In this document: positions 8,556 to 16,846 of the stretch, piece after piece
How positions within the stretch are numbered: the stretch's first letter is position 1
How the letters are laid out: each line of letters opens with the position of its first letter
NCBI GenBank assembly: GCA_052034005.1
Contig: JBPOJB010000016.1
Location: 6,386-70,385, forward strand
Source of the DNA: JAAYDI01 sp052034005
GTDB lineage: Bacteria; Planctomycetota; Planctomycetia; Pirellulales; Pirellulaceae
Direction of reading: 5' to 3'
DNA length: 64,000 bases
Notes under the pieces: model-generated
The model's input: only the letters and a program-made list of their open reading frames with translations
The model's database searches: none
Told to the model about the DNA's origin: nothing
Position numbers and translations under genes: made by a program

Positions 8556-9734
8556 TTAGAACCGGCCTTCGAAGCGCAGGACCAGGCCGTCGAACGTCAT
8601 GTTGTCGCCGAGCCCGACCATGTCGTTGTTCTGGACCGCCTTGATCCACTCGTCGGTCGTCACCGCATTGTACCAGGCGCTGATCAGGTAACCGCCGGTG
8701 ATTCTCCAGGTGCCGCACCGGCTCTGCCATCCGACGCCCAGTTCCAAGTCGAGCATGCTCACAATCCGACCGGCCTTCCAGCTGGTATCGACGGTCAGCG
8801 CGTCGGGGTACTGCCACTGCTCGTAATCGGCCCGGAACTCGCCTGCGACGAAGTTCGCACAGGTCTTGCCGTACACGAGCCACCGGCGACTTGCGCTGTA
8901 GCGCTCGCCTTCGAGCCCCAACCGGACGCCGGCGCCGTAGAAGTCGATCTCGGTCGCGACCGACTCGGTGCCGTTCAGGTTGAACGTGGCCAGGAAATCC
9001 TGGTTGAACTGCCCGCCGCGCACGCCCACGAGGAACACGGCGTTGTGCAGGTCATCACAGCTCAACGCGCGGCGATAGTCGACATCGACGAAGTCGAAGC
9101 CGATGTCATAGTTCGCCTCGCCGGTCAACCAGCCGGCCGTCGCACCGGCCGTGCCCGGATGGAGAACCATCGAGCGGACGACGTTCGGCGCCGTGGCCGC
9201 GATCGCGTCATGGGTGTCGCTTTCGAAGAACGTGTACTGGGCCGTGACACTGCTCCAGCCATCGAGCACGTAGCTCATACCGAACCGGAAACCCGAGTTG
9301 TAGTCCTGATCCACCACGCCCATGCGGCCTACCTGCACAGGGAACGCGGCGGCAGGATCTGCAACGGGTACCCCATAGGCCACGTCGGCATCCCGCGCCC
9401 TCAGATATAAGTACTCGCCGAACACGCCCACTTTGTGGCCCCAGCAGTCCCAGGGACAACCGCACTGCGGGCACGCCGGCTGGCCACAACCGCCACAGTC
9501 CGGCGTGCTCGACGCCGGATCGGCGGCTGCTTCCTGTCGCACGTCGTAATACGCAGGCACGGCCTGGACATAAGGCGCCGGATAGCCCATGGGGGCCACA
9601 ACCGGTGAGTTGGGAGCCGCCGCCGGGTAGCCGCCCATCATCGGGTATGGTGCCATTGGCTGAGCAGACAGATATCGACCGCCGGCGAACAGGCTGACGA
9701 TCGCCGTAACCGCTACGAGGACTCGCAATCTCAT
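8556..9734 (-). CDS. Pore-like outer-membrane beta-barrel protein (Lpg1974/BBP7 type)
   Basis: This is a 392-residue protein. The start at 9734 has GGGGGGAGATATTCC in front of it. The signal peptide is MRLRVLVAVTAIVSLFAGG with a cut near residue 25. A Pro/Met/Tyr-rich linker and a Cys cluster (CGGCGQPACPQCGCPWDC, residues about 80-100) lead into the barrel, which opens with VGVFGEYLYLRARDADVAY. That opening, the periodic strands (FRFGMSYVLDGWSSVTAQYTFFESDT, YDIGFDFVDVDYR, RLGLEGERYSASRRW) and the terminal aromatic F (LRFEGRF) fit the Lpg1974-like porin family widely seen in planctomycetes. BBP7 is the alternative family label. A terminator follows the gene. It is expected in the outer membrane. 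Confidence 0.85.
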   Translation of the reverse strand: MRLRVLVAVTAIVSLFAGGRYLSAQPMAPYPMMGGYPAAAPNSPVVAPMGYPAPYVQAVPAYYDVRQEAAADPASSTPDCGGCGQPACPQCGCPWDCWGHKVGVFGEYLYLRARDADVAYGVPVADPAAAFPVQVGRMGVVDQDYNSGFRFGMSYVLDGWSSVTAQYTFFESDTHDAIAATAPNVVRSMVLHPGTAGATAGWLTGEANYDIGFDFVDVDYRRALSCDDLHNAVFLVGVRGGQFNQDFLATFNLNGTESVATEIDFYGAGVRLGLEGERYSASRRWLVYGKTCANFVAGEFRADYEQWQYPDALTVDTSWKAGRIVSMLDLELGVGWQSRCGTWRITGGYLISAWYNAVTTDEWIKAVQNNDMVGLGDNMTFDGLVLRFEGRF

Positions 9735-10095
9735 GGAATATCTCCCCCCATGTGTTATCGCCCGAGAATTCCCATCGACCGCAATCAGCACCAAATCAAG
9801 TGCAACAGGCGCCGCCGGAAAACTCAGCGCAGAGCGCCCAGCCTCCGGGGACCGAGCCGTATCGCATCCGGGGCCCGCATTCGGCGCGCGCCTTGAGCGA
9901 TTGAGGAAACGCCGTGACGGCCAGCTGCGAATCAGTCAGGCGCCAGGCGGGGGCTGGCGACGTGAAAGAATCAAGGTGCTCTATCGGTTAACGTTTGTCG
10001 TTGGTGTTCCGCGCCCCATCTTGCCTGCTTTGCGCCTGCTCTGGCCCTCTACGGCTTGTGCCGTGCCAAGCGGCCACACGAAGACGGTCTCTTCC

Positions 10096-10164
10096 GTCCC
10101 GAAGGGACAGCTGTATCGCAGCCCTGGATCGCGTACGCCCACCAGACCCAAGTCCCAACGGGAC
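10096..10164. repeat. Pair of REP-like hairpins
   Basis: Two short hairpins with the same stem, GTCCC-GAA-GGGAC at 10096-10108 and GTCCC-AAC-GGGAC at 10152-10164, lie 56 bp apart. The flanking sequence (GCTGTATCGCAGCCC) resembles extragenic palindromes dispersed in planctomycete genomes. Copies elsewhere in the genome cannot be checked here. Confidence 0.5.
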
Positions 10165-10376
10165 GGCCCTAATCTCAGGCATAGTCACCCGTCCCTATTC
10201 CGCCGGTGCGGCCACACGGGCTGGCTCATCGACGTCCAGAGACGATCACCAATGGAACAAATCTCACCAGAACAGGACAAGCGAAGTATTCCCCGATCTT
10301 CACCACCTCAGAGGCGCTATAGCACCGCGGGAAGGGAGAAGGGGAGCGGGGAGCGGGGAGCGGAGAAGGAAGAGCA

Positions 10377-10490
10377 GAAGACGAGTGCAGAGTGCAGAAC
10401 AAGGAGTGCAGAGTGCAGAGTGCAGAGTGCAGAGTGCAGAAGGGAAGACGAGTGCAGAGTGCAGAACAAGGAGTGCAGAGTGTAGAAGGG
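10377..10490. repeat. Heptamer tandem repeat (GTGCAGA)n in a 67-bp higher-order repeat
   Basis: The 7-bp unit GTGCAGA recurs in runs of two to four. A 39-bp block starting GAAGACGAGTGCAGAGTGCA at 10377 is repeated almost exactly at 10444, a period of 67 bp. The second copy ends with a single base change (GTGTAGA). Confidence 0.85.
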
Positions 10491-10509
10491 GAGCAGTAGC
10501 AGATACCTT

Positions 10510-10527
10510 CCCCCTTGTACAAGGGGG
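10510..10527. repeat. Perfect 18-bp palindrome CCCCCTTGTACAAGGGGG
   Basis: A perfect inverted repeat centred on TTGTACAA, followed by the related half-site GACTGAGGGGGGT ending at 10540. The C-run/TTGTACAA/G-run module with a trailing G-run is a dispersed intergenic repeat type seen in several bacterial phyla. Confidence 0.6.
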
Positions 10528-10622
10528 GACTGAGGGGGGTGAAAGGTACACCTTCGTAGATCCGCCCGACCTCCGCGCGCAACATCTGCAGACGCTTCTC
10601 GTGCACGCTCTGTCAACGACCT

Positions 10623-12224
10623 TTATCCCGCACCGAGACCGTCACGTCCAACCGGCCAGCAGCCGTCACCATATTTGGACAACGCGTCCAGCAGCGCTTG
10701 GATTTCCGCGTGCACGGGCGGGGTCTGGCGGATCACAGTGCCCTGATCACCCAGCGGGAAGATCGCGCCGCCATCCGGCGTGGAGTCCCAGGTTCCGGGC
10801 GCGATCACGCTCTTGATCAGCGCGATCTCCTGGTCGCTCAGCGACCGATAGGTGGCGATCTTCTCGTCGCTCAGCAGACGATAGAGCCGGAGCACGGCCG
10901 TCTCGCCGTCGGCAACGGCTGCCGCCGCCGGCGCGGCCGCCTGATGCGCTTGGCGCATGGCCTGCAGCAGCGGCGTGATCTGCGCGAGCACCTCGTCGGT
11001 CTGAGACACCACCATCACTCCCCAGCGGTCGATCACCTTCACCGTCCCGCCGCCTCCCACGCACTCCCACGTGTCCCGGGCGATCGTGTCCTGGATCACG
11101 TCGGCCAGATGGCTCTCGGAGCCGGCAGCTCTCGGAGCGCCGGCCGGCGACGCCTGCCCGGCCATCAAGTCTCCCACGGGATACACCATGATCTGGTGCT
11201 CCAGGTCCGCCTCCGCCCACGTGGTGATCTTCAGCACTTCATCCGTCACGACATAGGCCAGATGCCGCTCCGCGAACATGGCCTTCAACGCGCAACGTAA
11301 CGAGACACCCTCGACGTTACAGGTCACGGGCGTTTCGGGACCCAACCCGACGTCATCGAGTGCGCGCAGGTCGATGAACACCGGGAAGCCGTGCTGCTCG
11401 GATAGAAACGCGGCCACTTCGGCCAGCGGCGTGTCGTGGAACTCGACGCACACCTCGCTTTCCAACGCCTGCCAGATCGTCCGGTAGGCGACCGCCTGCG
11501 CGCCTTGAATCAGAGGTATCGGCAGGTAATCGGATTCCTGCGGATGATCCTGCGCCGTCGCTTGCCGCGCCTTCCGCACAGCTGCCAACAGCGCGTCGAC
11601 CTGCTTGTGAACCTCCTGCGTCTGCGAAACCACGAGGAGCCCCCAAGCAGCGTGGATACCGTGGCTGCCCACGCCGCCGAAGGTGTCCCAGCTATCCGGT
11701 GCGACGGTCTCTTGCATGAGCTCGACGAGCGCGTCATATTGCCCGCCGTGCGTGGAATCGGCTAACGGCAATGTCCGGTCGATCGCCAGATCGGATACCG
11801 CGTACACGCGCGTCATCAATTCGCGTTCAGCTCCTTCCGGTGTCGTGATCTTCAACACCTGATCGCGCACCATGTACGTGAGGTCCAACTGGTGTAATAG
11901 GATGTTCAGAAACGAACGCAAGGAGACGCCCTTGAGCGAGATCGTCACCGGCGTGTCCACAGCGAGCCCCAGATCGTCCAAGGCCTCCCGGTCGAGAATG
12001 ACGGGGACGGAATAGTGCTCTTTTAGGAAACCCACCACGTCCGTCAACGGCGTCTTGTAGAACTCCACCTCGACGACCGCGTCCAGCGCGGACTCGATCC
12101 TCTGTTCCGCCGCCAGGTCCGCGACGCTTCCGACCGGGAGCGACTGTGCGACAGCGTTTCCCGGGCCAATCCACTGCCCAGCAGCCAACAGCACAACGAC
12201 GCACCAACAGCATGAACGGGACAT
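10623..12224 (-). CDS. Exported protein with duplicated STN-like domains
   Basis: This is a 533-residue protein with a signal peptide (cut near NAVAQS, residue about 27) and an AGGAG motif before the ATG. Two homologous units follow. Each begins with a beta-alpha STN (secretin/TonB short N-terminal) fold: VEFYKTPLTDVVGFLKEHYSVPV plus PVTISLKGVSLRSFLNILLH at about 50-110, and VEFHDTPLAEVAAFLSEQHGFPV plus PVTCNVEGVSLRCALKAMFA at about 240-300. Each is followed by the strand LKITT, a Tyr-Ala/Pro-Val-x-DL segment, and a domain carrying VAPDSWDTFGG / IARDTWECVGG and a VVSQTxEVHKQV helix. A third, shorter copy of that last element (VIAPGTWDSTPDGG) ends the protein. No secretin beta-barrel is present. 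It is probably periplasmic and binds protein partners. Confidence 0.75.
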   Translation of the reverse strand: MSRSCCWCVVVLLAAGQWIGPGNAVAQSLPVGSVADLAAEQRIESALDAVVEVEFYKTPLTDVVGFLKEHYSVPVILDREALDDLGLAVDTPVTISLKGVSLRSFLNILLHQLDLTYMVRDQVLKITTPEGAERELMTRVYAVSDLAIDRTLPLADSTHGGQYDALVELMQETVAPDSWDTFGGVGSHGIHAAWGLLVVSQTQEVHKQVDALLAAVRKARQATAQDHPQESDYLPIPLIQGAQAVAYRTIWQALESEVCVEFHDTPLAEVAAFLSEQHGFPVFIDLRALDDVGLGPETPVTCNVEGVSLRCALKAMFAERHLAYVVTDEVLKITTWAEADLEHQIMVYPVGDLMAGQASPAGAPRAAGSESHLADVIQDTIARDTWECVGGGGTVKVIDRWGVMVVSQTDEVLAQITPLLQAMRQAHQAAAPAAAAVADGETAVLRLYRLLSDEKIATYRSLSDQEIALIKSVIAPGTWDSTPDGGAIFPLGDQGTVIRQTPPVHAEIQALLDALSKYGDGCWPVGRDGLGAG

Positions 12225-12465
12225 GGGAGATTCTCCTGTTCCTAGACGTGTACCGCTGACGTTCGGAGGGATCCCTCGGAGCAGACCGGCCAGCAGCCAT
12301 TATAGCGGTCGAAGTGTGAGAAACGCAAACTTGGGGCGGCTGGGCGACCCAGCCAAGACGTCACGCTCGGCACACCCCGCAGCGCGGGACGCGGCGCGCG
12401 ATGCTCCGCGCGCGGCTCGGGCGCCCGTGCCTCGTGGACCCGCGGCGCCATCGATGGCCGACGGT

Positions 12466-15400
12466 TCACGCTCCCGGCAGCAGCAGATACCTCCAGAACG
12501 CGTTCGGGTCGGCTTCCCGCGTCTGGTAGCGCCGCAGGTACTCATGATAGGCGGGCGAATCCGGCGCCGGTTCCTCCGGCCCATACGGATAGCTCTGCAT
12601 GGCCCGGAACGGCAGCGGCTCGACCGTCTGGCCATAGATCGTGTTCAAGTCCGCATCCTTGTCGTAGCCGATGCTGTGCAGGATGAAGTCGCGCTTCCAG
12701 CCCTCCGGGACCGGCTCGTCGGGCACAGCGAACCGCACGGTGATGGCATCGCCCGACCCCAGGATGGCCATCTGGTCGTCCGCCTCGGAGAGCAGTTCGT
12801 GGACCGCGCCATAGCGGGTGAAGCGGCCGCGCATCGGCGGCCAGTTCGGCGTCCGCTTGACATCGGCATAGTCGTAGAGGCGCGGTGCGGTCTCCTTGCG
12901 CGGCAGCTCGCGCGAGAAACCGCGGTAGGCTAGGTCCGCCGACTGCAGTGTCAGGGGGATCTGCCGGACTTCGACCGCCGGCTCATCCACCGTGAAGAAC
13001 ACTTCATCCCAGTAGAACTCGCCGGTCGTCTGGATGCGGAGCCGGTAGTCGTTGGTCAGAAACGCGTGCGACAGGTCGACAGCGATCGTCTTGGTCTTGC
13101 CGCCGGGGAACCCCATGAACGGGATCGTCTCCTTCCACTGACCGTCGGCATCCGGCACCCACACGGACGGCATGCGCGGCCCGTCCGTTTCCGGGTCCTG
13201 CCGGAACGCGACGTTGAGCGACGTATCGGTCGGGAGGATCCAGCCGGTCAGGAACAGGGTAATCTGTTGCGGGTTCTCCAGCGGACCCAGGTCCAGCTCC
13301 ATGTAGTGCTCCGGCACCAGCCCTTGACGGATCGGCCGGCTGAACGGCTGCGCGAACTCGCCATCGCGTTCGCGCAGCAGGTCCTGCAGGTCATTGCCGC
13401 GCGAGTCGACGACCGAGCGCGGGAAGCGTCGTTCGCGCACCGTGTAGATCTTGTGCTCGACCAGCTCGGGCGGACCGACCTTCTCGTTCGTATAGACCTC
13501 GACGTCCGCCGGGTGATCGACGGCGATCAGTTGGACGTAGTCGAAGTAACCCGCTTCCCACAGCTCCTGAGTCAGCAGGACCCAGTAGGACCCGTCCTTG
13601 GGCGTCAGCCGCTCGCCAGGCACGCGCAGGTACTCCCAGGCGCGAGTGGGCTCCACCCCGCCGCTGGGCGACTGCAAGCCGAGCGGCGCCGCCCACAGGC
13701 AGTCGGTCAAGAAGATGAACTCGCCATCGGCCATCGTGTACACGTACGGGCACGACCCTTTGAGGATCATGCGTTCGCAGACGGCCACGTTGCCGGCGAT
13801 CGCGACGCTGCCCGTGGTGTCGTCGACCACATCCTGCGGCACGCCGTTGGTCCAGACGATGCGCACCTGGTCCGCGACCTTGCTGTCGCCCAGGCCGAAA
13901 TGCACGACCGGCGCGTCGACGGTCTGTGCCTGGTACCAGCCGCCGGATCGTAATTCCACCAGGCTGCCGATCGCATTGTGGTTGCAGCGCCCTTTGTTGT
14001 CCTTCGTGCCGACCGGGTAGAGCGCGAGCCATGTATTGTTCGTGCCGCCTTCGTTCATCAGCAGGAGGACCTGGTCCGGTGTGACGACGACCAGGTCCTG
14101 GTCACCATCCCGATCCAAGTCCGCCGCGCGGACCATCTGAATGGGCCCCGCCAGGTCCGGCGGGATGATCTGCACGGCTTTGAAGCGGCCTTGTGGGCCG
14201 CCGCGAAACACAGACAACCCCGCGGCGCCCCAGGCCACCAGGTCGCGATACCCGTCGTTGTCGAAGTCCCAGACCAGGACGCCGTCCTGCGGGGCCTGGT
14301 CAACCTTCTCCGTCCGCAGGTAGTTCACGGTTCCCGCGCGGGGCGTGGCCGTCAGCGCCACCTGGACACCCTGCTGGCCGGCCGCCGCCAGATCCCATGA
14401 CACGTTCCCATCCGCCTCGAGCAGCGCGATGGAGCGCGGCGCGCCCAACGCCTCGTAGGCGGCATCCAACGGCGTCCAGCGGAACTGGGCATGGCGCATG
14501 TTCTCCAACACGCCCACCACCTTGCCCGTCGGTTCTGCCAGGATCACATCGATGTCCACATCGCGGTCCCAGTCGACCGCCACCATGGACGTGACCGGTA
14601 CGTTGGCCGGCGGCAGCTGCGACCAGGCGCTGATCTCCTTGTACGCCATCGTCACGGTGGACTCCCAGTTACCCGTGGCTTCCCAGATCGAGATCCCTTG
14701 CTCCGACGAACAGACCAGATCCAGGTCGGCATCGTGATCGACATCCGCCAGGAGGACGGCGGTCACGCCGGTGAGCTTCTCCAGCCCCTCGTTGGGCATC
14801 GCCACCAGTTTCGGCTGATCCGCCGCCGCGTCCGTGTCGTTGCGCACGGCCAGCACGCCCGCCGGGCCGTAGAGCACGAAGTCGGGGTCCGCGTCGTGGC
14901 AAATGCTCGTCTCCGACATCACGTGGTCGAACTTCGCCGCGTCGGCGCCGTTGTCGGGCGACGGCGCCGACAGGGCCCGGCGACTGTCCCGGTCGAGATC
15001 CGCGGCCAACAGGCGCTCCAGGCCGGCCGGGACTTCCAGGCTGGCCAGCTCCGTCCACGGCTCGCCCGGTTTGACCTGCGTCAACAGGGTCAACTTGCCC
15101 GGTTGCAGCACGACCAGATCGGCCCGGCCGTTCAAATCCACGTCGATCACGCGCAGGTCCGTGACGCCGGCCAAGGCGGGCGGTTGCACGCTGGCGGGCG
15201 TCAGTCTCACCGGCGTTTCTTCCGTCCACTCCGGTTCCGGTCGCGGGTTGACGCGGTAGAACTCCGGGCTGAAGTCGTAGGCTACGAACTCCAGGGGATG
15301 GATGTCGATCCGGGCAATGTCGCTCTGGACCATATCCGGAGGCCGGCTGATGTTCTGAATCAGGCGCGTCTTCATTTCCGTGGTCCTCCAGTCGTCCTTG

Positions 15401-16296
15401 GCCACGGCCTCGCTCGCCTCGGCGATCAGCTTCTCCACGTCCACACCCGGCTTGGTATTGATGGCGGTCGCCAGCGGCGCAAACGTCTCCTTCGCGGAAG
15501 CCAGGGTCTGGGCGATCTTCGGATCCTTAGTCTGCGCCTGCCTCACCAACCATTCGGTCAATACGAATACGTTGCCGGGGTTGGCCTCGTGCGCCTTGCC
15601 CAACGCCGCAAGCGCCTCAGCGTTGGGGACCATCTCGCGCGGCTTGGTGGCCGCGCGGGACAGCGCGAACCAGAACACGGCGTTGCCCGGATCCAGCTGC
15701 GTCGCGCGGGTGAGCAACGCGACGGCCTTCTCCCGCGCCTCGTCCGTGCTGCCTAACGGGTTGCTGCTGTCCTGCACCAATTCGACATTGGCCGCAATCC
15801 AATACGCCACGGCCGAGTCCGGCTCGAAATCCAGCAGGTGCTGGGCCGCCTCCCGCGCCAACGTGCGCTGCTGAGAAACGTTCTCTTCGGCACCCCGGAG
15901 AATGAGCAAGCGCGTGATCGCCAGGTCCAGGACCGGCAAGCGCTCTTTCGGAAGCTTGGTGACCAGCTCCGCAAACCGCTGGGCCGCCACCTCCAGACCC
16001 GACATCTTCTGGTCGCCCACCTGCACGACCGTCGGGCCGTTCTCCAAATGGCCGATCGCCGTGTCCTTGATGCCGATCAACCGCCGAACCTCGTCAGCCG
16101 GAAGCTTGGGCACGGCAGCCTCCGCACCCGCCTCAGCCACCTCGACACCCTCGGTCGCTTTCCGTTGATCAGGCGCCTTGCCACGTTCAATCGAACGATT
16201 GACGAGCCAAGCAATGAGGCCGCCCACGACCACCATGATCAGGAACAATCCGATACGCCATTTTCCAGCTGACTTATTGGAAGCAGTGTCGTTCAT
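12466..16296 (-). CDS. Giant membrane-anchored TPR / FG-GAP / ASPIC-UnbV protein
   Basis: This is a 1276-residue protein. One transmembrane helix lies at residues 16-33 (IGLFLIMVVVGGLIAWLV), with the bulk outside the cytoplasm. Residues 90-280 are TPR helices. Residues about 360-760 carry repeated FG-GAP/VCBS-type units with calcium-loop signatures (VDLNGRADLVV, DVDHDADLDLVC, WDRDVDIDVI, DFDNDGYRDLV, DLDRDGDQDLVVV), forming a likely beta-propeller. An ASPIC/UnbV domain follows at about 765-830 (GRCNHNAIGSLVELRSGGWYQ, VHFGLGDSKVADQVRIVWTNG). The last 400 residues form a conserved-looking extension (WVLLTQELWEAGYFDYVQLI) seen after UnbV domains. ASPIC/UnbV-FG-GAP proteins are abundant in planctomycetes and acidobacteria. 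Ligand or partner is unknown. It is flanked by long non-coding gaps. Confidence 0.85.
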   Translation of the reverse strand: MNDTASNKSAGKWRIGLFLIMVVVGGLIAWLVNRSIERGKAPDQRKATEGVEVAEAGAEAAVPKLPADEVRRLIGIKDTAIGHLENGPTVVQVGDQKMSGLEVAAQRFAELVTKLPKERLPVLDLAITRLLILRGAEENVSQQRTLAREAAQHLLDFEPDSAVAYWIAANVELVQDSSNPLGSTDEAREKAVALLTRATQLDPGNAVFWFALSRAATKPREMVPNAEALAALGKAHEANPGNVFVLTEWLVRQAQTKDPKIAQTLASAKETFAPLATAINTKPGVDVEKLIAEASEAVAKDDWRTTEMKTRLIQNISRPPDMVQSDIARIDIHPLEFVAYDFSPEFYRVNPRPEPEWTEETPVRLTPASVQPPALAGVTDLRVIDVDLNGRADLVVLQPGKLTLLTQVKPGEPWTELASLEVPAGLERLLAADLDRDSRRALSAPSPDNGADAAKFDHVMSETSICHDADPDFVLYGPAGVLAVRNDTDAAADQPKLVAMPNEGLEKLTGVTAVLLADVDHDADLDLVCSSEQGISIWEATGNWESTVTMAYKEISAWSQLPPANVPVTSMVAVDWDRDVDIDVILAEPTGKVVGVLENMRHAQFRWTPLDAAYEALGAPRSIALLEADGNVSWDLAAAGQQGVQVALTATPRAGTVNYLRTEKVDQAPQDGVLVWDFDNDGYRDLVAWGAAGLSVFRGGPQGRFKAVQIIPPDLAGPIQMVRAADLDRDGDQDLVVVTPDQVLLLMNEGGTNNTWLALYPVGTKDNKGRCNHNAIGSLVELRSGGWYQAQTVDAPVVHFGLGDSKVADQVRIVWTNGVPQDVVDDTTGSVAIAGNVAVCERMILKGSCPYVYTMADGEFIFLTDCLWAAPLGLQSPSGGVEPTRAWEYLRVPGERLTPKDGSYWVLLTQELWEAGYFDYVQLIAVDHPADVEVYTNEKVGPPELVEHKIYTVRERRFPRSVVDSRGNDLQDLLRERDGEFAQPFSRPIRQGLVPEHYMELDLGPLENPQQITLFLTGWILPTDTSLNVAFRQDPETDGPRMPSVWVPDADGQWKETIPFMGFPGGKTKTIAVDLSHAFLTNDYRLRIQTTGEFYWDEVFFTVDEPAVEVRQIPLTLQSADLAYRGFSRELPRKETAPRLYDYADVKRTPNWPPMRGRFTRYGAVHELLSEADDQMAILGSGDAITVRFAVPDEPVPEGWKRDFILHSIGYDKDADLNTIYGQTVEPLPFRAMQSYPYGPEEPAPDSPAYHEYLRRYQTREADPNAFWRYLLLPGA

Positions 16297-16708
16297 GGCT
16301 CACAACCGTTGTAAGAGGTAACTCCGTGCAGCAGCCGCATACAGCCCCGATTGTTCTCTTTACAGACCAAATTGCAACCCCGGGCCCGGGATGCGCGCGA
16401 CAGCCTCCATACGATCCATACCACCGTTTGGTTCCGGGCCGTTTGGGGGATGATCGAGTTTGACGATCAGCCCTGTTGGACAGATCAGCGAAGCGGCAGC
16501 AGCCACTGTGGGATCAATGGGGACCGGCAGTGGCCGCGTCCGATGGAAGACGGTGGACCCAACTCGCCAGACACGTTGCGTGTGCCGCACTCCAACGTCT
16601 CATGGATTGGCACGATGTGGGAACGGACTTCCCAGCACCCGGACTGGCAATCAGGTGACCGCTCGAAGGCGCTATTGCCGGCGGCCGCCCACTTGCTGGA
16701 GGAAGCCC
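16297..16708. other. 412-bp gap, no clear feature
   Basis: No coding signal is supported on either strand. This is the divergent promoter region between the minus-strand UnbV protein and the plus-strand protease pair. I see no recognisable promoter or repeat. Confidence 0.4.
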
Positions 16709-16846
16709 ATGGCAGAACCCCCGAAAGTGCCGACCAGTCGGTCGGGCAATGACCGCACCTCGGCGTCCGACGCCCAAGCCATTCGCGCTCGGCTGTTGCG
16801 GATGATTGTCCGAAACGAAGACGCTCGGAAACCGAAGCTACGATGA
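16709..16846 (+). CDS. Small ORF translationally coupled to the serine protease
   Basis: This is a 45-residue ORF. A strong Shine-Dalgarno (GGAGGAAG) lies just ahead of the ATG at 16709. Its TGA overlaps the ATG of the next gene (ATGA at 16843-16846), a typical translational-coupling arrangement. The product is polar and strongly basic in its second half (AIRARLLRMIVRNEDARKPK) with no signal peptide or membrane segment. No family is recognised. It may be a leader peptide or a small basic protein made in fixed ratio with the protease. Support is the Shine-Dalgarno sequence and the overlap, not homology. Confidence 0.5.
   Translation: MAEPPKVPTSRSGNDRTSASDAQAIRARLLRMIVRNEDARKPKLR

Larger units (their letters stand above)
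9735..10622. other. 888-bp gene-free stretch holding several short-repeat types
   Basis: No convincing coding sequence on either strand. The open frames here are by-products of tandem repeats (translations such as LHSALCTLHSALCT). Inside lie two GTCCC...GGGAC hairpins, an AG-rich tract at 10330-10375, heptamer repeats at 10377-10490 and a CCCCCTTGTACAAGGGGG palindrome, each listed separately. It separates the minus-strand barrel gene from the minus-strand STN-domain gene, so it is the 5' leader of the former. Confidence 0.7.

Noticed and set aside
10377..10490. Possible CRISPR array
   Set aside because: Units of 7 bp are contiguous with no unique spacers of constant length; tandem repeat only.
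14491..15756. 421-residue plus-strand ORF inside the UnbV gene
   Set aside because: Shadow: Arg/His/Val-rich, no Shine-Dalgarno, opposite to a continuous domain-bearing gene.
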